From CCY15215 sp039194995 (GTDB lineage: Bacteria; Cyanobacteriota; Cyanobacteriia; Cyanobacteriales; Spirulinaceae): 24,889 nt of DNA. Each line of letters starts with the position of its first letter. Positions within the stretch are counted from its first letter, which is position 1. This document shows, one piece after another, positions 6,987-15,919 of the stretch. The stretch is taken from positions 1 through 24,889 of the forward strand of contig JBCCVR010000110.1 of assembly GCA_039194995.1 (NCBI GenBank). The letters are read 5' to 3'. The notes beneath the pieces are model-generated. The model was not told where the DNA came from, did no database searches, and saw only the letters and a program-made list of their open reading frames with translations. Position numbers and translations under genes: made by a program.

Positions 6987-9900
6987 TGAGAGGAAAACTT
7001 TGTTCTCTGGGTTTGGTTTCTTGGGTTGGATTGGTGATTGTTGGCGGGTTTCCGGAGATTGCCGCGAGTCAAGATTGGGAGTCCGTGGCACAATTGCAAC
7101 CGGGAGAGGGTTTGGATCGCGTGCTGGATAATCTTCCGAATGAAAAACTCGCTCCCGATGAAGTGCGCATTCTCTTTCCCGTAGCGGGGGAAAAGCGAGA
7201 ACGCTCGACTCACTTAATTTTACAGTATCACGCCGAAAGCGAGGTTACGATTCGCATCAATGGCGAACCCCTCGATCGCGATACTCCCACCACCCTCGAA
7301 CGGGATGAAAGCCAAAATTTAGCGATTCAGATTTGGTACAATATCCCCCTCAAAGCCGGTAACAATGCGATCGCGGTCTCTGCTAACAATGCCAACCCGA
7401 CCATTGTTCGCGTTAATGTTGCCAGGTCGCACATGGCAACGGCGGAGGGTGTGTCAATTTCCCTCAACCCCGTCGGCGACCCTCGCATTCCTGCCGATGG
7501 GCGTTCTACCCTTGTTTTTGAAGGAACGATTACCGATGAAACAGGGGAGTTGTCAAGGGAAGATACTCTCGTAACCTTGACGACCAGTGCGGGGGAATTC
7601 ATCGACAGCGATCGCGATCCCGATCGCCCCGGTTTTCAAGTTTTAGCCAGAGAGGGCAGCTTTCGCGCTCGCTTGCGATCGGATATTCAAGCGCAAAAAG
7701 TGAGAATCCGCGCAGCCTTTTCAATGAGCAATGACCAATTATCAATTATCAATGGGGAGAGTATTATCGAGGATTTTACGCAGGTGGAATTTGTTACCCA
7801 TTTGCGGCCTTCTTTGGTGTCGGGAGTATTGGATCTGAGAATTGGCAATAGCGGGACGGATTTTTGGGGATCGCGGCGGGAGTTTCTCGCGCCTTATACC
7901 CTTGATGAAGGGGTAAAAGTGGATTTTGATGCGGCCTTTTTTGCCATCGGCGCGATCGGGGAATGGTTGCTGACTGCGGCTTATAACAGCGATCGCCCTC
8001 TCAATCAGACCTGTGACGGCATTACCCGCCTCTTTCGCAGCCCGCAAATGTGCGAACAACAATATCCCGTTTATGGGGATAGTTCCACTGTGGATTATCT
8101 CACCCCTTCTATCGATAGCGTTTACGCCCGTTTAGAACGCACTTCTCCCACCATTGGGGCAGAACCGGATTATTTGATGTGGGGGGATTATAACAGCAAT
8201 GAATTCGCCCGTCCTTCCCAAGAATTTGCTGCTCAAACTCGCCAACTCCACGGCTTCAAAAGCAATTTCAGTATTGGCGATTTACAAATTAGCGCCCTTT
8301 ACAGTTCCGATGTGGAAGGATTTCAACGGGATACCATTACCCCCGACGGCACGAGTGGATACTATTTTCTCTCCCGCCGCCTCCTCGTGGCAGGCAGCGA
8401 AAGTATTATTATTGAAAGCGAAGAGGTTAACCGTCCGGGCAGGATTCTAGAAACCCAACGCCTCAGCCGCGGCCGAGACTACGAAATCGACTACGATCGC
8501 GGGACGGTTCTCTTTCGCCGTCCCGTCCAAACCCTCGAGTTCGATCCCTACGGCAATACCATCGCCCGCAAAATTGTCGCGACCTATCAGTACGATGGCG
8601 GGGACGAAACCGATATCATCGCCGGACGCGCCCAGTATAACTTCTCTCACGATTTGGAGACTCCCTCTTGGGTAGCTTTTTCTTACTGGCAGGAAGACCA
8701 AGGGGCGATCGATTACAAACTCTATAGTGCCGATTTTCTCCTCACTTTGTCGCCCCAAGCCTCGATTGTGGGAGAATATGCCTTCAGCGATCGCACCTCC
8801 TCCATTGACAACGACGAAGCCGACTCCGCTTATCGTCTGCGCTTTCAGGGAAATATTACCCCGGAAGTTCGCGCCGAAGCCTACTATCAATCCGTGGAGG
8901 AGAACTTTAATAATACTGCGACTTCTTCTTTCGTGCCGGGTCAAACCCGCTACGGCGCTTCGGTTTCTGCCCATGTCACGCCTACTACAGTGGTGAGTGC
9001 CAGTTACGACCATGAGGAAAACTTTGGTGTTACCCCAGAAGTTCGCACTACTCTCTACGATCCTTTTAATCCGGAATTCGATCTCATCAGTGCCAGAAGC
9101 GAAGATCCGGCGGGAGCGCGGGTCAACAATACTCTCACGGAAGTGCGAGGAGGAGTGCGACAGCAATTCGGCAATGTTACCGCCAGTTTGGATTATGTCA
9201 ACCGCAACCGCAGCGATCGCGTGAATGACACCTTCAATAGCAGCAGTTCTCAACTGGTAACGGGAATTCGCGTTCCCATCACCGATACAATTGCCTTTCG
9301 GGGGCAAAACGAACTCAATCTCGGCAATAGCAACGATCCCCTCTATCCCAGTCGCACCACGTTGGGACTGGAATGGGCGGTGAGTCCCGATACGAAATTA
9401 CAATTGGCGCATCAGTTTTTTGACGGGGGCATTTTAGGAGATAATTCCCTCACCAGTTTGAGTACTGTGATGGAACGCCAACTCGGGGAAGATACCACTA
9501 TTACCAGCCGCTACGCTCTCGTTGGCGGTCAAAGCGGGATGCGGGGAGAAGAAGCGATCGGCTTGCACCATCGCTGGACTTTAGCCCCAGGTTTGCGCTT
9601 GGATGTGGGTTACGAACGCATTCTCACGGCGATCGACAGCGAAACCGGCTCGGGATTGCGCTTCTCTCAACCCTACACCGCCGGACAAAGTGCCTCATCC
9701 TTAAGTATTGTGGGGGGAGAGTCCTATAGCGTTGGTTTTGAATATACCCTCAATCCCGATTTTCAGGCTTCAGCACGGGTCGAACATCGCGACAATAGCC
9801 AAGGCAGCAATACCGTGATTCGGGCGGCGGCGGCGGGAAAACTCTCCCCGTCTCTAACCGCTTTGCTGCGCTTCAGTCAAGCCAGTTCAGCCAATCAACT

Positions 9901-10495
9901 CTTGGACGACCTCGGGCCTACCACTCATTTAAAAGTCGGACTGGCTTATCGCAATCCGGAAAGCGATGTTTTTAATGCGCTTTTAAGTTATGAGTATCGC
10001 TATAATCCCTCAACCATTCCCGAAACCTTGCTGTTTAGTAGCGGTACGGGTTATCGGGATCATCTTTTGGGGATGGAGGCGATTTATGCACCGAATTGGC
10101 GTTGGGAATTTTACGGGAAGTATGCCTTCCGCTACAGTTTAACGGAGTTGTCTGATGAGTTCAGCAACGATAGTTTCATTCATTTGGGACAATTGCGCGC
10201 TACTTATCGCTTAGGCTATCAGTGGGATCTAGCGACAGAGGTTCGTTGGTTGGGTCAACCCTCGGCCAACTTCAGCGAGTTGGGATGGGTGGTCGATGTC
10301 GGCTATTATCTTACACCAGACGTTCGTTTGGGTGTCGGCTATGTTTTCGGCAACGTCAATGACGAAGATTTTAGCGGCTATCGTTCCAATAATGGGGTAT
10401 TTTTTGGGGTGACGATGAAAGTTAATGAACTCTTCAACGGCTTTGGACGGCAACAGGTAACGCCGTTGCAACAGGAGGAGGCGTTGAATGAATAG
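6986..10495 (+). CDS. Large outer-membrane beta-barrel-like surface protein
   Basis: A 1169-residue protein with an N-terminal signal peptide (LCSLGLVSWVGLVIVGGF, likely cut near AAS-Q). Residues ~35-270 are Ig-like beta modules with NGEPLD and a TDETGELSREDTLVTLTTSAGEF bacterial-Ig pattern. From ~270 the sequence is a long series of amphipathic strands with turns rich in Asn, Asp and Gly, ending RLGVGYVFGNVNDEDFSG and GVFFGVTMKV, as expected of an outer-membrane barrel. The block YPVYGDSSTVDYL, LMWGDYNSNEF, and GSESIIIE to LSRGRDYEIDYDRGTVLFR-P recurs in large envelope proteins that accompany DUF11 proteins; I know it by pattern, not by an assigned function. AGAGGA lies 8 bp before the ATG. 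The start overlaps the upstream stop (TAATG), and its own stop overlaps the next start by 8 bp. It could be a secretion or anchoring pore for the neighbouring secreted proteins. Confidence 0.75.
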   Translation: MRGKLCSLGLVSWVGLVIVGGFPEIAASQDWESVAQLQPGEGLDRVLDNLPNEKLAPDEVRILFPVAGEKRERSTHLILQYHAESEVTIRINGEPLDRDTPTTLERDESQNLAIQIWYNIPLKAGNNAIAVSANNANPTIVRVNVARSHMATAEGVSISLNPVGDPRIPADGRSTLVFEGTITDETGELSREDTLVTLTTSAGEFIDSDRDPDRPGFQVLAREGSFRARLRSDIQAQKVRIRAAFSMSNDQLSIINGESIIEDFTQVEFVTHLRPSLVSGVLDLRIGNSGTDFWGSRREFLAPYTLDEGVKVDFDAAFFAIGAIGEWLLTAAYNSDRPLNQTCDGITRLFRSPQMCEQQYPVYGDSSTVDYLTPSIDSVYARLERTSPTIGAEPDYLMWGDYNSNEFARPSQEFAAQTRQLHGFKSNFSIGDLQISALYSSDVEGFQRDTITPDGTSGYYFLSRRLLVAGSESIIIESEEVNRPGRILETQRLSRGRDYEIDYDRGTVLFRRPVQTLEFDPYGNTIARKIVATYQYDGGDETDIIAGRAQYNFSHDLETPSWVAFSYWQEDQGAIDYKLYSADFLLTLSPQASIVGEYAFSDRTSSIDNDEADSAYRLRFQGNITPEVRAEAYYQSVEENFNNTATSSFVPGQTRYGASVSAHVTPTTVVSASYDHEENFGVTPEVRTTLYDPFNPEFDLISARSEDPAGARVNNTLTEVRGGVRQQFGNVTASLDYVNRNRSDRVNDTFNSSSSQLVTGIRVPITDTIAFRGQNELNLGNSNDPLYPSRTTLGLEWAVSPDTKLQLAHQFFDGGILGDNSLTSLSTVMERQLGEDTTITSRYALVGGQSGMRGEEAIGLHHRWTLAPGLRLDVGYERILTAIDSETGSGLRFSQPYTAGQSASSLSIVGGESYSVGFEYTLNPDFQASARVEHRDNSQGSNTVIRAAAAGKLSPSLTALLRFSQASSANQLLDDLGPTTHLKVGLAYRNPESDVFNALLSYEYRYNPSTIPETLLFSSGTGYRDHLLGMEAIYAPNWRWEFYGKYAFRYSLTELSDEFSNDSFIHLGQLRATYRLGYQWDLATEVRWLGQPSANFSELGWVVDVGYYLTPDVRLGVGYVFGNVNDEDFSGYRSNNGVFFGVTMKVNELFNGFGRQQVTPLQQEEALNE

Positions 10496-12281
10496 GTTAT
10501 TGGTTACTTGCACTGAGCTTTGCCGAAGTGTTGGTTATTGGTTACTTGCACTGAGCTTTGCCGAAGTGTTGGTTATTGGTTATCTTGGTGCGCGTTCCCT
10601 TGCGTCTTGCGAAAGGGCTGTCTCTGGAGGTTTCCTCCAGAGTTCATACGCCCCGTCCGACGCGGGGTCGCACCGCTATTGGCTTGCGGGAACTGAGAAC
10701 CGCTTGGCGTTCGCTCAACAACAAACAACCCACCCCCCAACCCCCTCCCGAGAGGGGGAGCAAGAGGGGAGTCAAAAATACCAAATAACCGTCAATAGTC
10801 ATGCCGATCGCATCCAACCCGATGGCGAGATGACCTTGAGGGAAGCGATCGCCCTCGGGAATGGAGAATTGGCTTTTGCAGATTTATCCCTGCAAGAGCG
10901 AGCTTTGTTGCAGGAATCTAGCGATCGCCCTCGCATTGTCTTCAATTTGCCCCGCGATCGCGCGACCATTACCTTGCAATCTCCTTTACCGGAGATCTCG
11001 CGATCGCTGATAATCGACGGAACAACCCAACCGGGATACTTGCAAGACCGACCCATTCCCCAACCCATCGTCCGCATTACCCCAGCATCGGGAGTCGAAA
11101 TTAAACGCGGGTTGACCATAACAAGCGATCGCGTCACCGTTCGCGGTTTGCACCTATACGGTTTTAATGCCTCCACCACCAACACCGCCAGAACTCCCAT
11201 CGCCGATATTTTCGTGTCCCATCCTTCCCCTCGCATCGATACCGATCGCCCCTCCTCCCACGATTGGGAATTTCCCTTGGACAATGGCGATCGCGCCCCC
11301 AGAGAGATCGTTATCGAACAGAATTGGATTGGATCCCCCCTGCCCCCCTTAATAAGGGGGGTGTCCGAAGGACGGGGGGATCGACAACCAACAACCAAAT
11401 CTGCTTTTGGAATTTATATCTTCAACAGTAACGGGACGAGTATTATTCGCAATCGCATTGAAGGTGCGCAGGGAAGCGGTATTATTACAGGCATTCGCGC
11501 CAATAATTTGCTGATTGAGAACAATATTATCGAGAAGAATGGGTTTGCAGGGATGCCCGACGGGATTCGTTTGGAGGGGGAAATTCACAATGGTGTCATT
11601 GCGGGCAATCAAATTCAAGATAATGCCGGAAGCGGGATCTATGCGTTCAAACCAGAAGGAAAAATCGCCATTGAAGAGAATTTGATTTCCGATAATGGCA
11701 AGCAATTTCGCCGTGGGGCTATTTTTCTGATGGGGAGCGATCGCCTAGTGAGAAACAACCACATTCGCAATCAACCCAGTGCGGGGGTTGTAGTTGCAGC
11801 GATTCCCAACACCGATCGCGTTTTTATCACCGATAATCGCTTTACCAACGTGAGGGGATTGAGTATCGATCTGATTGCCCGACAGCGATCGGAGGTGCAG
11901 CACTATCACAATGGCGACGGTCTCAACCCCCCGATCGCAACCCGCGATCGCCGCCGTCAAACTGCCAATCGCGCGATCGCCGCCCCTCGTTTTGCCAGTC
12001 GGGAATTTTTTCGCTTCCCTTCGGGTAACGTTCATGTAGTCGGAATCGCAGAACCCGGGGCGAGAGTGGACTTGTATCGCGTTTTAGAAAATCCGGCAGA
12101 AGCCGAGCTTGCAGGCCCCTTAAACGTCCCCCTTGCTTCTTTTTCCACCAATGGGTTAGGGGAATTTCGCGCCATTCTCTCCAATTTAAGAGCGGGAGAA
12201 CGCATCAGCGCGATCGCGACTCACCCCGATTATGGAACCTCAGAACCCGCCCTCAATGCCAGAATTTTTCAGGAGCGATGA
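10488..12281 (+). CDS. Secreted right-handed parallel beta-helix protein with repeat-invaded signal region
   Basis: 597 residues. The ATG at 10488 has a strong AGGAGG about 8 bp upstream, inside the barrel gene. The first ~95 residues are unusual: they are encoded by a 38-bp tandem repeat, a palindromic element and a third G/C-rich palindrome, yet keep a hydrophobic stretch (YWLLALSFAEVLVIGYLGA) and a possible signal-peptidase site (LAFA-QQ). The mature part starts with a CSLREA-like motif (ITVNSHADRIQPDG, MTLREAIAL), seen in exported beta-helix proteins. Residues ~150-470 have the strand-turn periodicity of NosD/pectate-lyase-like helices (SIIRNRIEGAQGSGIITGI, LLIENNIIEKNGFAG, GVIAGNQIQDNAGSGIYAF). 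A fourth repeat is embedded near residue 285. The C-terminus is an Ig-like domain (VHVVGIAEPGARVDLYRVL). A role in carbohydrate binding or as a surface fibre is possible; no catalytic site is evident. The stop overlaps the next gene by ATGA. Confidence 0.75.
   Translation: MNRLLVTCTELCRSVGYWLLALSFAEVLVIGYLGARSLASCERAVSGGFLQSSYAPSDAGSHRYWLAGTENRLAFAQQQTTHPPTPSREGEQEGSQKYQITVNSHADRIQPDGEMTLREAIALGNGELAFADLSLQERALLQESSDRPRIVFNLPRDRATITLQSPLPEISRSLIIDGTTQPGYLQDRPIPQPIVRITPASGVEIKRGLTITSDRVTVRGLHLYGFNASTTNTARTPIADIFVSHPSPRIDTDRPSSHDWEFPLDNGDRAPREIVIEQNWIGSPLPPLIRGVSEGRGDRQPTTKSAFGIYIFNSNGTSIIRNRIEGAQGSGIITGIRANNLLIENNIIEKNGFAGMPDGIRLEGEIHNGVIAGNQIQDNAGSGIYAFKPEGKIAIEENLISDNGKQFRRGAIFLMGSDRLVRNNHIRNQPSAGVVVAAIPNTDRVFITDNRFTNVRGLSIDLIARQRSEVQHYHNGDGLNPPIATRDRRRQTANRAIAAPRFASREFFRFPSGNVHVVGIAEPGARVDLYRVLENPAEAELAGPLNVPLASFSTNGLGEFRAILSNLRAGERISAIATHPDYGTSEPALNARIFQER
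10495..10582 (+). repeat. 38-bp tandem repeat (2.3 copies) in the signal-peptide region
   Basis: Two identical 38-bp units (10495-10532 and 10533-10570), each starting GGTTATTGGTTACTTGCACT and containing GAGCTTTGCCGAAGTG, are followed by a 12-bp partial third copy. The unit is not a multiple of three, so the copies are read in different frames: the first as a basic/polar peptide, the second as the hydrophobic core of the putative signal sequence. The core, an imperfect dyad with CACT/AGTG ends, looks like a dispersed repeat. Confidence 0.9.
10587..10693 (+). repeat. Nested palindromic element inside the beta-helix gene
   Basis: Nested inverted repeats: GGTGCG (10587) with CGCACC (10669), GTTCCC (10594) with GGGAAC (10688), and a perfect central hairpin CTCTGGAGG-TTT-CCTCCAGAG (10622-10642). 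It resembles the miniature palindromic repeats scattered in cyanobacterial genomes. Its open frame continues that of the gene. Confidence 0.75.
10729..10772 (+). repeat. G/C-rich palindromic repeat (encodes PPTPSREG)
   Basis: CCCCCTC (10741-10747) and GAGGGGG (10752-10758) form a perfect 7-bp stem flanked by C-rich and G-rich runs. It encodes THPPTPSREGEQEG, a peptide that appears in many unrelated cyanobacterial proteins because the DNA element is dispersed. It lies between the predicted signal-peptidase site and the CSLREA-like motif. Confidence 0.7.
11331..11382 (+). repeat. Nested palindromic repeat within the beta-helix domain
   Basis: An outer pair GATCCCCCC (11332-11340) / GGGGGGATC (11374-11382) encloses an inner pair CCCCCCTT (11343) / AAGGGGGG (11354). 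It encodes SPLPPLIRGVSEGRGD, which interrupts the beta-helix coil periodicity and is probably a surface loop. The frame is kept. Confidence 0.8.
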
Positions 12282-14446
12282 AACACCTATTTTTGAAAAC
12301 CCTAGGAATTGCCGCTTGTTTATTGCCCGTTGTCTGGGTTGCGAGTCCGGCGCGATCGGAAGGAAGTCGAGAACTGACTTCCAATGGTGGCTATCGGCCC
12401 CATCTTGACTATCGCAATAGCTCCTTAGGGGGAGTCATTCGACAAACATCGATTAAGGTTTATGCAGAAGCCAATGAGTATATTAATCTTGCTTCCTCCG
12501 CTCATGGGGTGGGAGCATTCGGAATAATCAATTATCGCGATCCGAGTGGAGCAGCGGGTTCTTGTCCGATTAGTGGTACGGTTGGTGTGATTAGCAGTCG
12601 TGCCGAGGAAGATACCCAAAGCTATACTCCTTGTAGCTTTATGGTGGGTGCCACTCAAACGGGAATTTGGGAGATTGATTTTGTTAGTCCGAATCCGAGT
12701 TCGACGGGTGCGGGCGCTCGTCCTGATGATGCAATTCTAGCAAGTGCGGCTTGGGAGGCTTCTCAACCTCAAAATAATGATGATGCTTTTGTGACGGCAT
12801 GGGACGTTACCGTCACAACCGGAGGCGCTCTCAATGCTGGCGGAACGGCTCAAAGCGGGCGCGTTTTTGCGAATTATTTTCCTTGGAATATGGGAGCAAA
12901 TAGCGGTGGAGGGACTACCGTTGCTCTCAATTCGCAGGTCGTGGTGTTAACCGACCAAGGATTTCAATATCAAGTCGATCTCAATGGTATCGATCCGTTT
13001 GGGTTTATCTTTTTTGCCAATAATAAAGGCTTTCGGGACGCAACCAGCAACGAGCCAATTTATCGATCGCTGCAATTGGAAGGAACGAATGCAAATCCTT
13101 TAATTCCCACGGGATACTCTCTCCATCTCCCCTCATCTGCGGATACGACAGATGATATCACCCACAAATTGTTTATCAATACCCCCGATCCCACCATGCC
13201 CAGTATCGCATCCTCAGCGAGTGGGACAACATGGCTTTATCAATCCCCTATTGTTCCGGCTCCCCCCAGCAATTTTGCTTTTACTGGCGTCAATGGAACT
13301 TCAGGACTCGCATTTACTTCACCTGCCGGAGGAAATTTTTCCTTTACCAATAATGGGACGACGGGAACCTATACCCTCGTTCTCGATCTGAACCAAAATG
13401 GAACGTTAGGAGATGGCAACGATCGCGTGCTTGTCGGTCGGGCGACTCCCGGTACGAATAGCGTCTTTTGGGATGGTTTGGATGGCGATGGCGTTGCCGT
13501 TCCTGCCAGTGCTTCATTTTATCAAACCGAGTTAACTACGGCTTATGGAGAAGTTCACTTTCCCATGTTCGATCCCGAAAATAACCCCAACGGTTTGATT
13601 ATTCAACGTATCAGCCCCACGGACAATCCTCCGGATCCCTTCAACATCTACTACGACGATTCCAATACAGGGACGGATTATACCCTTTGTGCTTCCGGGG
13701 AGACAGGAGATTCAACCCTCAACTGTACGATTGGCGGCACTGCTCCGAATCCGCGCGACTCACTTTTAGGAACAAACAGTTCTGGCGGTGCTCACGCATG
13801 GGATAATGATTTTGGTAACATTCGCGGCATGGATACTTGGGTAAACTTTCCCATCTTTCCCTCCCTTGAAGGAAGTTTTACCATTAGTGACGGAACGACG
13901 ACGGAAACAGAAACGGGAACGAGTAATTTGCGAATTGTTAAGCGCATTACCAGTATCACCCGTAATGGCAGCAACCTATCGGGGGTCGATTTTAGCAGTT
14001 TTGTCGATGATCCCGGAACGACGGACGATAACGCGAGCGGTTGGAGTAGTCTCTCACCTGTCGGGATTTATGAATTACCCGATACGACCCTCCTCACGAG
14101 CGGTGATGTAGTTGAATACACCCTTTATCTCCTTTCCGATGGGGATTTAGTGCTTTCAGGGGCAAATCTCTGCGATCCCATTCCCAACGGTACGGGCTTT
14201 GTAACCGATACTTATGGAAGTGGTAATGGTATTCTTTTGAGACTGGGCAGTAGCGAAACTGCTCAAACGAACGATACTGCCGATACGGATGAAGGGAAGT
14301 TTTATACAGCTTTAACGCCCGTAGCGATCGATGCTTGTAGTAATGCAAATAACCCCAATGGTTCTGTAGTTATTGAAGGATTTTCTTTGACTAATACAGC
14401 GACGGATAATGTCGGATTTGTACGCTTTCGGGTCACGGTCAATTGA
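12278..14446 (+). CDS. Secreted DUF11-like / FlgD-Ig-like surface protein
   Basis: 722 residues starting with a clear signal peptide: basic MKHLFLKTLG, hydrophobic IAACLLPVVWVA, cut near PARS-E. The body is beta-rich and acidic, with scattered cysteines that could pair in the periplasm or outside. Around residues 370-430 the segment TYTLVLDLNQNG to VFWDGLDGDGVAVPAS resembles FlgD-like Ig motifs (W-DG-x-D-x-G), followed by GEVHFPMFDPENNPNG, a block I associate with large DUF11-containing secreted proteins. The C-terminal ~120 residues (LTSGDVVEYTLYLLSDGDL, LCDPIPNGTGF, GFVRFRVTVN) look like a DUF11 module. It is the last gene of the overlapping four-gene set; ATGA joins it to the beta-helix gene. 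It is probably displayed through or beside the barrel protein. No enzyme motif was seen. Confidence 0.72.
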   Translation: MKHLFLKTLGIAACLLPVVWVASPARSEGSRELTSNGGYRPHLDYRNSSLGGVIRQTSIKVYAEANEYINLASSAHGVGAFGIINYRDPSGAAGSCPISGTVGVISSRAEEDTQSYTPCSFMVGATQTGIWEIDFVSPNPSSTGAGARPDDAILASAAWEASQPQNNDDAFVTAWDVTVTTGGALNAGGTAQSGRVFANYFPWNMGANSGGGTTVALNSQVVVLTDQGFQYQVDLNGIDPFGFIFFANNKGFRDATSNEPIYRSLQLEGTNANPLIPTGYSLHLPSSADTTDDITHKLFINTPDPTMPSIASSASGTTWLYQSPIVPAPPSNFAFTGVNGTSGLAFTSPAGGNFSFTNNGTTGTYTLVLDLNQNGTLGDGNDRVLVGRATPGTNSVFWDGLDGDGVAVPASASFYQTELTTAYGEVHFPMFDPENNPNGLIIQRISPTDNPPDPFNIYYDDSNTGTDYTLCASGETGDSTLNCTIGGTAPNPRDSLLGTNSSGGAHAWDNDFGNIRGMDTWVNFPIFPSLEGSFTISDGTTTETETGTSNLRIVKRITSITRNGSNLSGVDFSSFVDDPGTTDDNASGWSSLSPVGIYELPDTTLLTSGDVVEYTLYLLSDGDLVLSGANLCDPIPNGTGFVTDTYGSGNGILLRLGSSETAQTNDTADTDEGKFYTALTPVAIDACSNANNPNGSVVIEGFSLTNTATDNVGFVRFRVTVN

Positions 14447-14471
14447 AAAGAAAGGATATCTCAAATAAGTA

Positions 14472-14506
14472 GCGACGACTTTAGCATTAAGCGTAGGAGT
14501 CGTCGC
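14472..14506 (+). repeat. 9-bp inverted repeat after the surface operon
   Basis: GCGACGACT (14472-14480) and AGTCGTCGC (14498-14506) pair perfectly around a 17-base loop, 25 bp after the stop of the last surface gene. No T-run follows, so it is more likely a dispersed palindromic repeat or mRNA-stabilising hairpin than a terminator. An AT-rich TATAAAAT at 14515-14522 could serve as the -10 of the next gene. Confidence 0.6.
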
Positions 14507-14563
14507 AAAATTAGTATAAAATAGTCCCTGACTACTAGAAAAAACAGATAATTCTCGCTTTCG

Positions 14564-15883
14564 ATGACTATTGATGAGCTATGGGTATTAATTAAAGCTA
14601 AATCCCATAAACAGTTAAGACCAGTACAAAAAATAGTGCTTTATCAATCTTGGGAGGGATATTCCTTTGCTCAAATCGCCAAACAATCTGGATTTACACA
14701 GGATCACCTCAAGAATATTGCATCCAAGTTGTGGTCGTTGCTTTCAGACCTGTTCGACGAGACCCTGACAAAAAAGACCTTCCGCGCCATTCTGGAACCG
14801 CGCCCCCTGAGCGTCCTCGAACAAGCATTAATCGCACAAGCGACCCCTCAGATGCGAGAATACCCTCTAGAATCCCCCGATGGTCCCGTTCCCCTAGAGT
14901 CTCCGTTTTATATCCAGCGTACCCCGATTGAAGAATTGACTTGCACGGCAATTGCGACACCCGGAAGCCTGATTCGACTCAAAGCTCCCAAACGCATGGG
15001 AAAAACCTCTCTGATGGTGAGGGTATTAGCTCATGCTCGGCAGTTAGGCTACCGCACCGTATCTTTAAACTTGCAGCAAGTCGATCGCGCGTCTTTAACA
15101 GACCTAGATTCTTTTTTACGCTCGTTTTGCTTGATGCTCTCGCGTCAACTGAAGTTGAAATCCAAACTCGATGATTACTGGGATGATTTTTTAGGGAGTA
15201 AAAGTAACTGTACCATTTATCTTGAAGAGTATTTACAAGCTCACCAAGATTCGCCTTTAGTCATTACTTTAGATCGGGTTGAGGAGCTATTTCATTATCC
15301 GATCGTTGCGGCTGAATTTTTTGCCATGCTGCGTTACTGGCACGAAAAAGCTACCTTTGGAGATATAGAAAGTAAACTCTGGCAAAACTTGCGTTTAATC
15401 CTCGTTTACTCGACCGAAGAATACCTCGCCTTAAAGACCAATCACTCGCCATTTAATGTTGGGTTTGTGCATAAGTTACCATTCTTTACACCGTCTCAGG
15501 TTGAAGAATTAGCCGAACGCCATCAACTCGATCTTTCCGTGAAACAGATAGAACAATTCATGGAGTTAGTTACGGGTCATCCCTATCTAGTGCGACTGGG
15601 ATTTTATCATCTCGCTCAACAGACCATCACTTGGGAAGAACTGATCCAAACGGCAGCAACGGACACTGGCATCTATCACAATCACCTGCACAAACATCTG
15701 GCTAGCCTGCAAGCAGATCCCGAGCTAGCTGCGGCTTATAAAGAGGTATTGAAGGCCAACCAACCCATAGAGTTAGAGCAACAATTAGCGTTTAAGTTGC
15801 ACTGTCTGGGATTGGTGAATTTGCAGGGTTGTGTTGTGATTTCTAGTTGTCAATTGTATGCTAAATATTTTCAACGTTTCTAG
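14564..15883 (+). CDS. VMAP-type HTH plus AAA-like (PF14516) NTPase
   Basis: 439 residues, cytoplasmic. Residues 1-75 (TIDELWVLIKAKSHKQLRPV, then GYSFAQIAKQSGFTQDHLKN) form the N-terminal helix-turn-helix of vWA-MoxR-associated (VMAP) proteins, common in cyanobacterial signalling and conflict systems. The rest is an AAA-like NTPase of PF14516: the lead-in ESPDGPVPLESPFYIQRTPI, Walker A APKRMGKTSL (141-150), a Walker-B-like strand PLVITLDRVE (231-240), and the GHPYLVR motif typical of the family. Where relatives have Asp-Glu after the Walker B strand, this one reads LDRVEELF, so hydrolysis may be altered. No effector domain is attached. It converges on the giant kinase gene, 36 bp away, which carries a second domain of the same family. 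The role is unknown; a sensor or scaffold NTPase is plausible. Confidence 0.8.
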   Translation: MTIDELWVLIKAKSHKQLRPVQKIVLYQSWEGYSFAQIAKQSGFTQDHLKNIASKLWSLLSDLFDETLTKKTFRAILEPRPLSVLEQALIAQATPQMREYPLESPDGPVPLESPFYIQRTPIEELTCTAIATPGSLIRLKAPKRMGKTSLMVRVLAHARQLGYRTVSLNLQQVDRASLTDLDSFLRSFCLMLSRQLKLKSKLDDYWDDFLGSKSNCTIYLEEYLQAHQDSPLVITLDRVEELFHYPIVAAEFFAMLRYWHEKATFGDIESKLWQNLRLILVYSTEEYLALKTNHSPFNVGFVHKLPFFTPSQVEELAERHQLDLSVKQIEQFMELVTGHPYLVRLGFYHLAQQTITWEELIQTAATDTGIYHNHLHKHLASLQADPELAAAYKEVLKANQPIELEQQLAFKLHCLGLVNLQGCVVISSCQLYAKYFQRF

Positions 15884-15919
15884 CATTGATTAATGGTGGT
15901 TATAACTGAGACAATCAGC

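Noticed and set aside
8447..9307. A 286-codon open frame on the minus strand inside the barrel gene
   Set aside because: It is antisense to strongly protein-like sequence of the barrel protein and its own translation has no domain or compositional sense.
10488..10785. Frameshifted or non-coding 5' end of the beta-helix gene
   Set aside because: The frame stays open through all repeats, has a strong Shine-Dalgarno overlapping the upstream gene, and still encodes a hydrophobic stretch and AFA-Q; there is no later ATG before the CSLREA-like motif.
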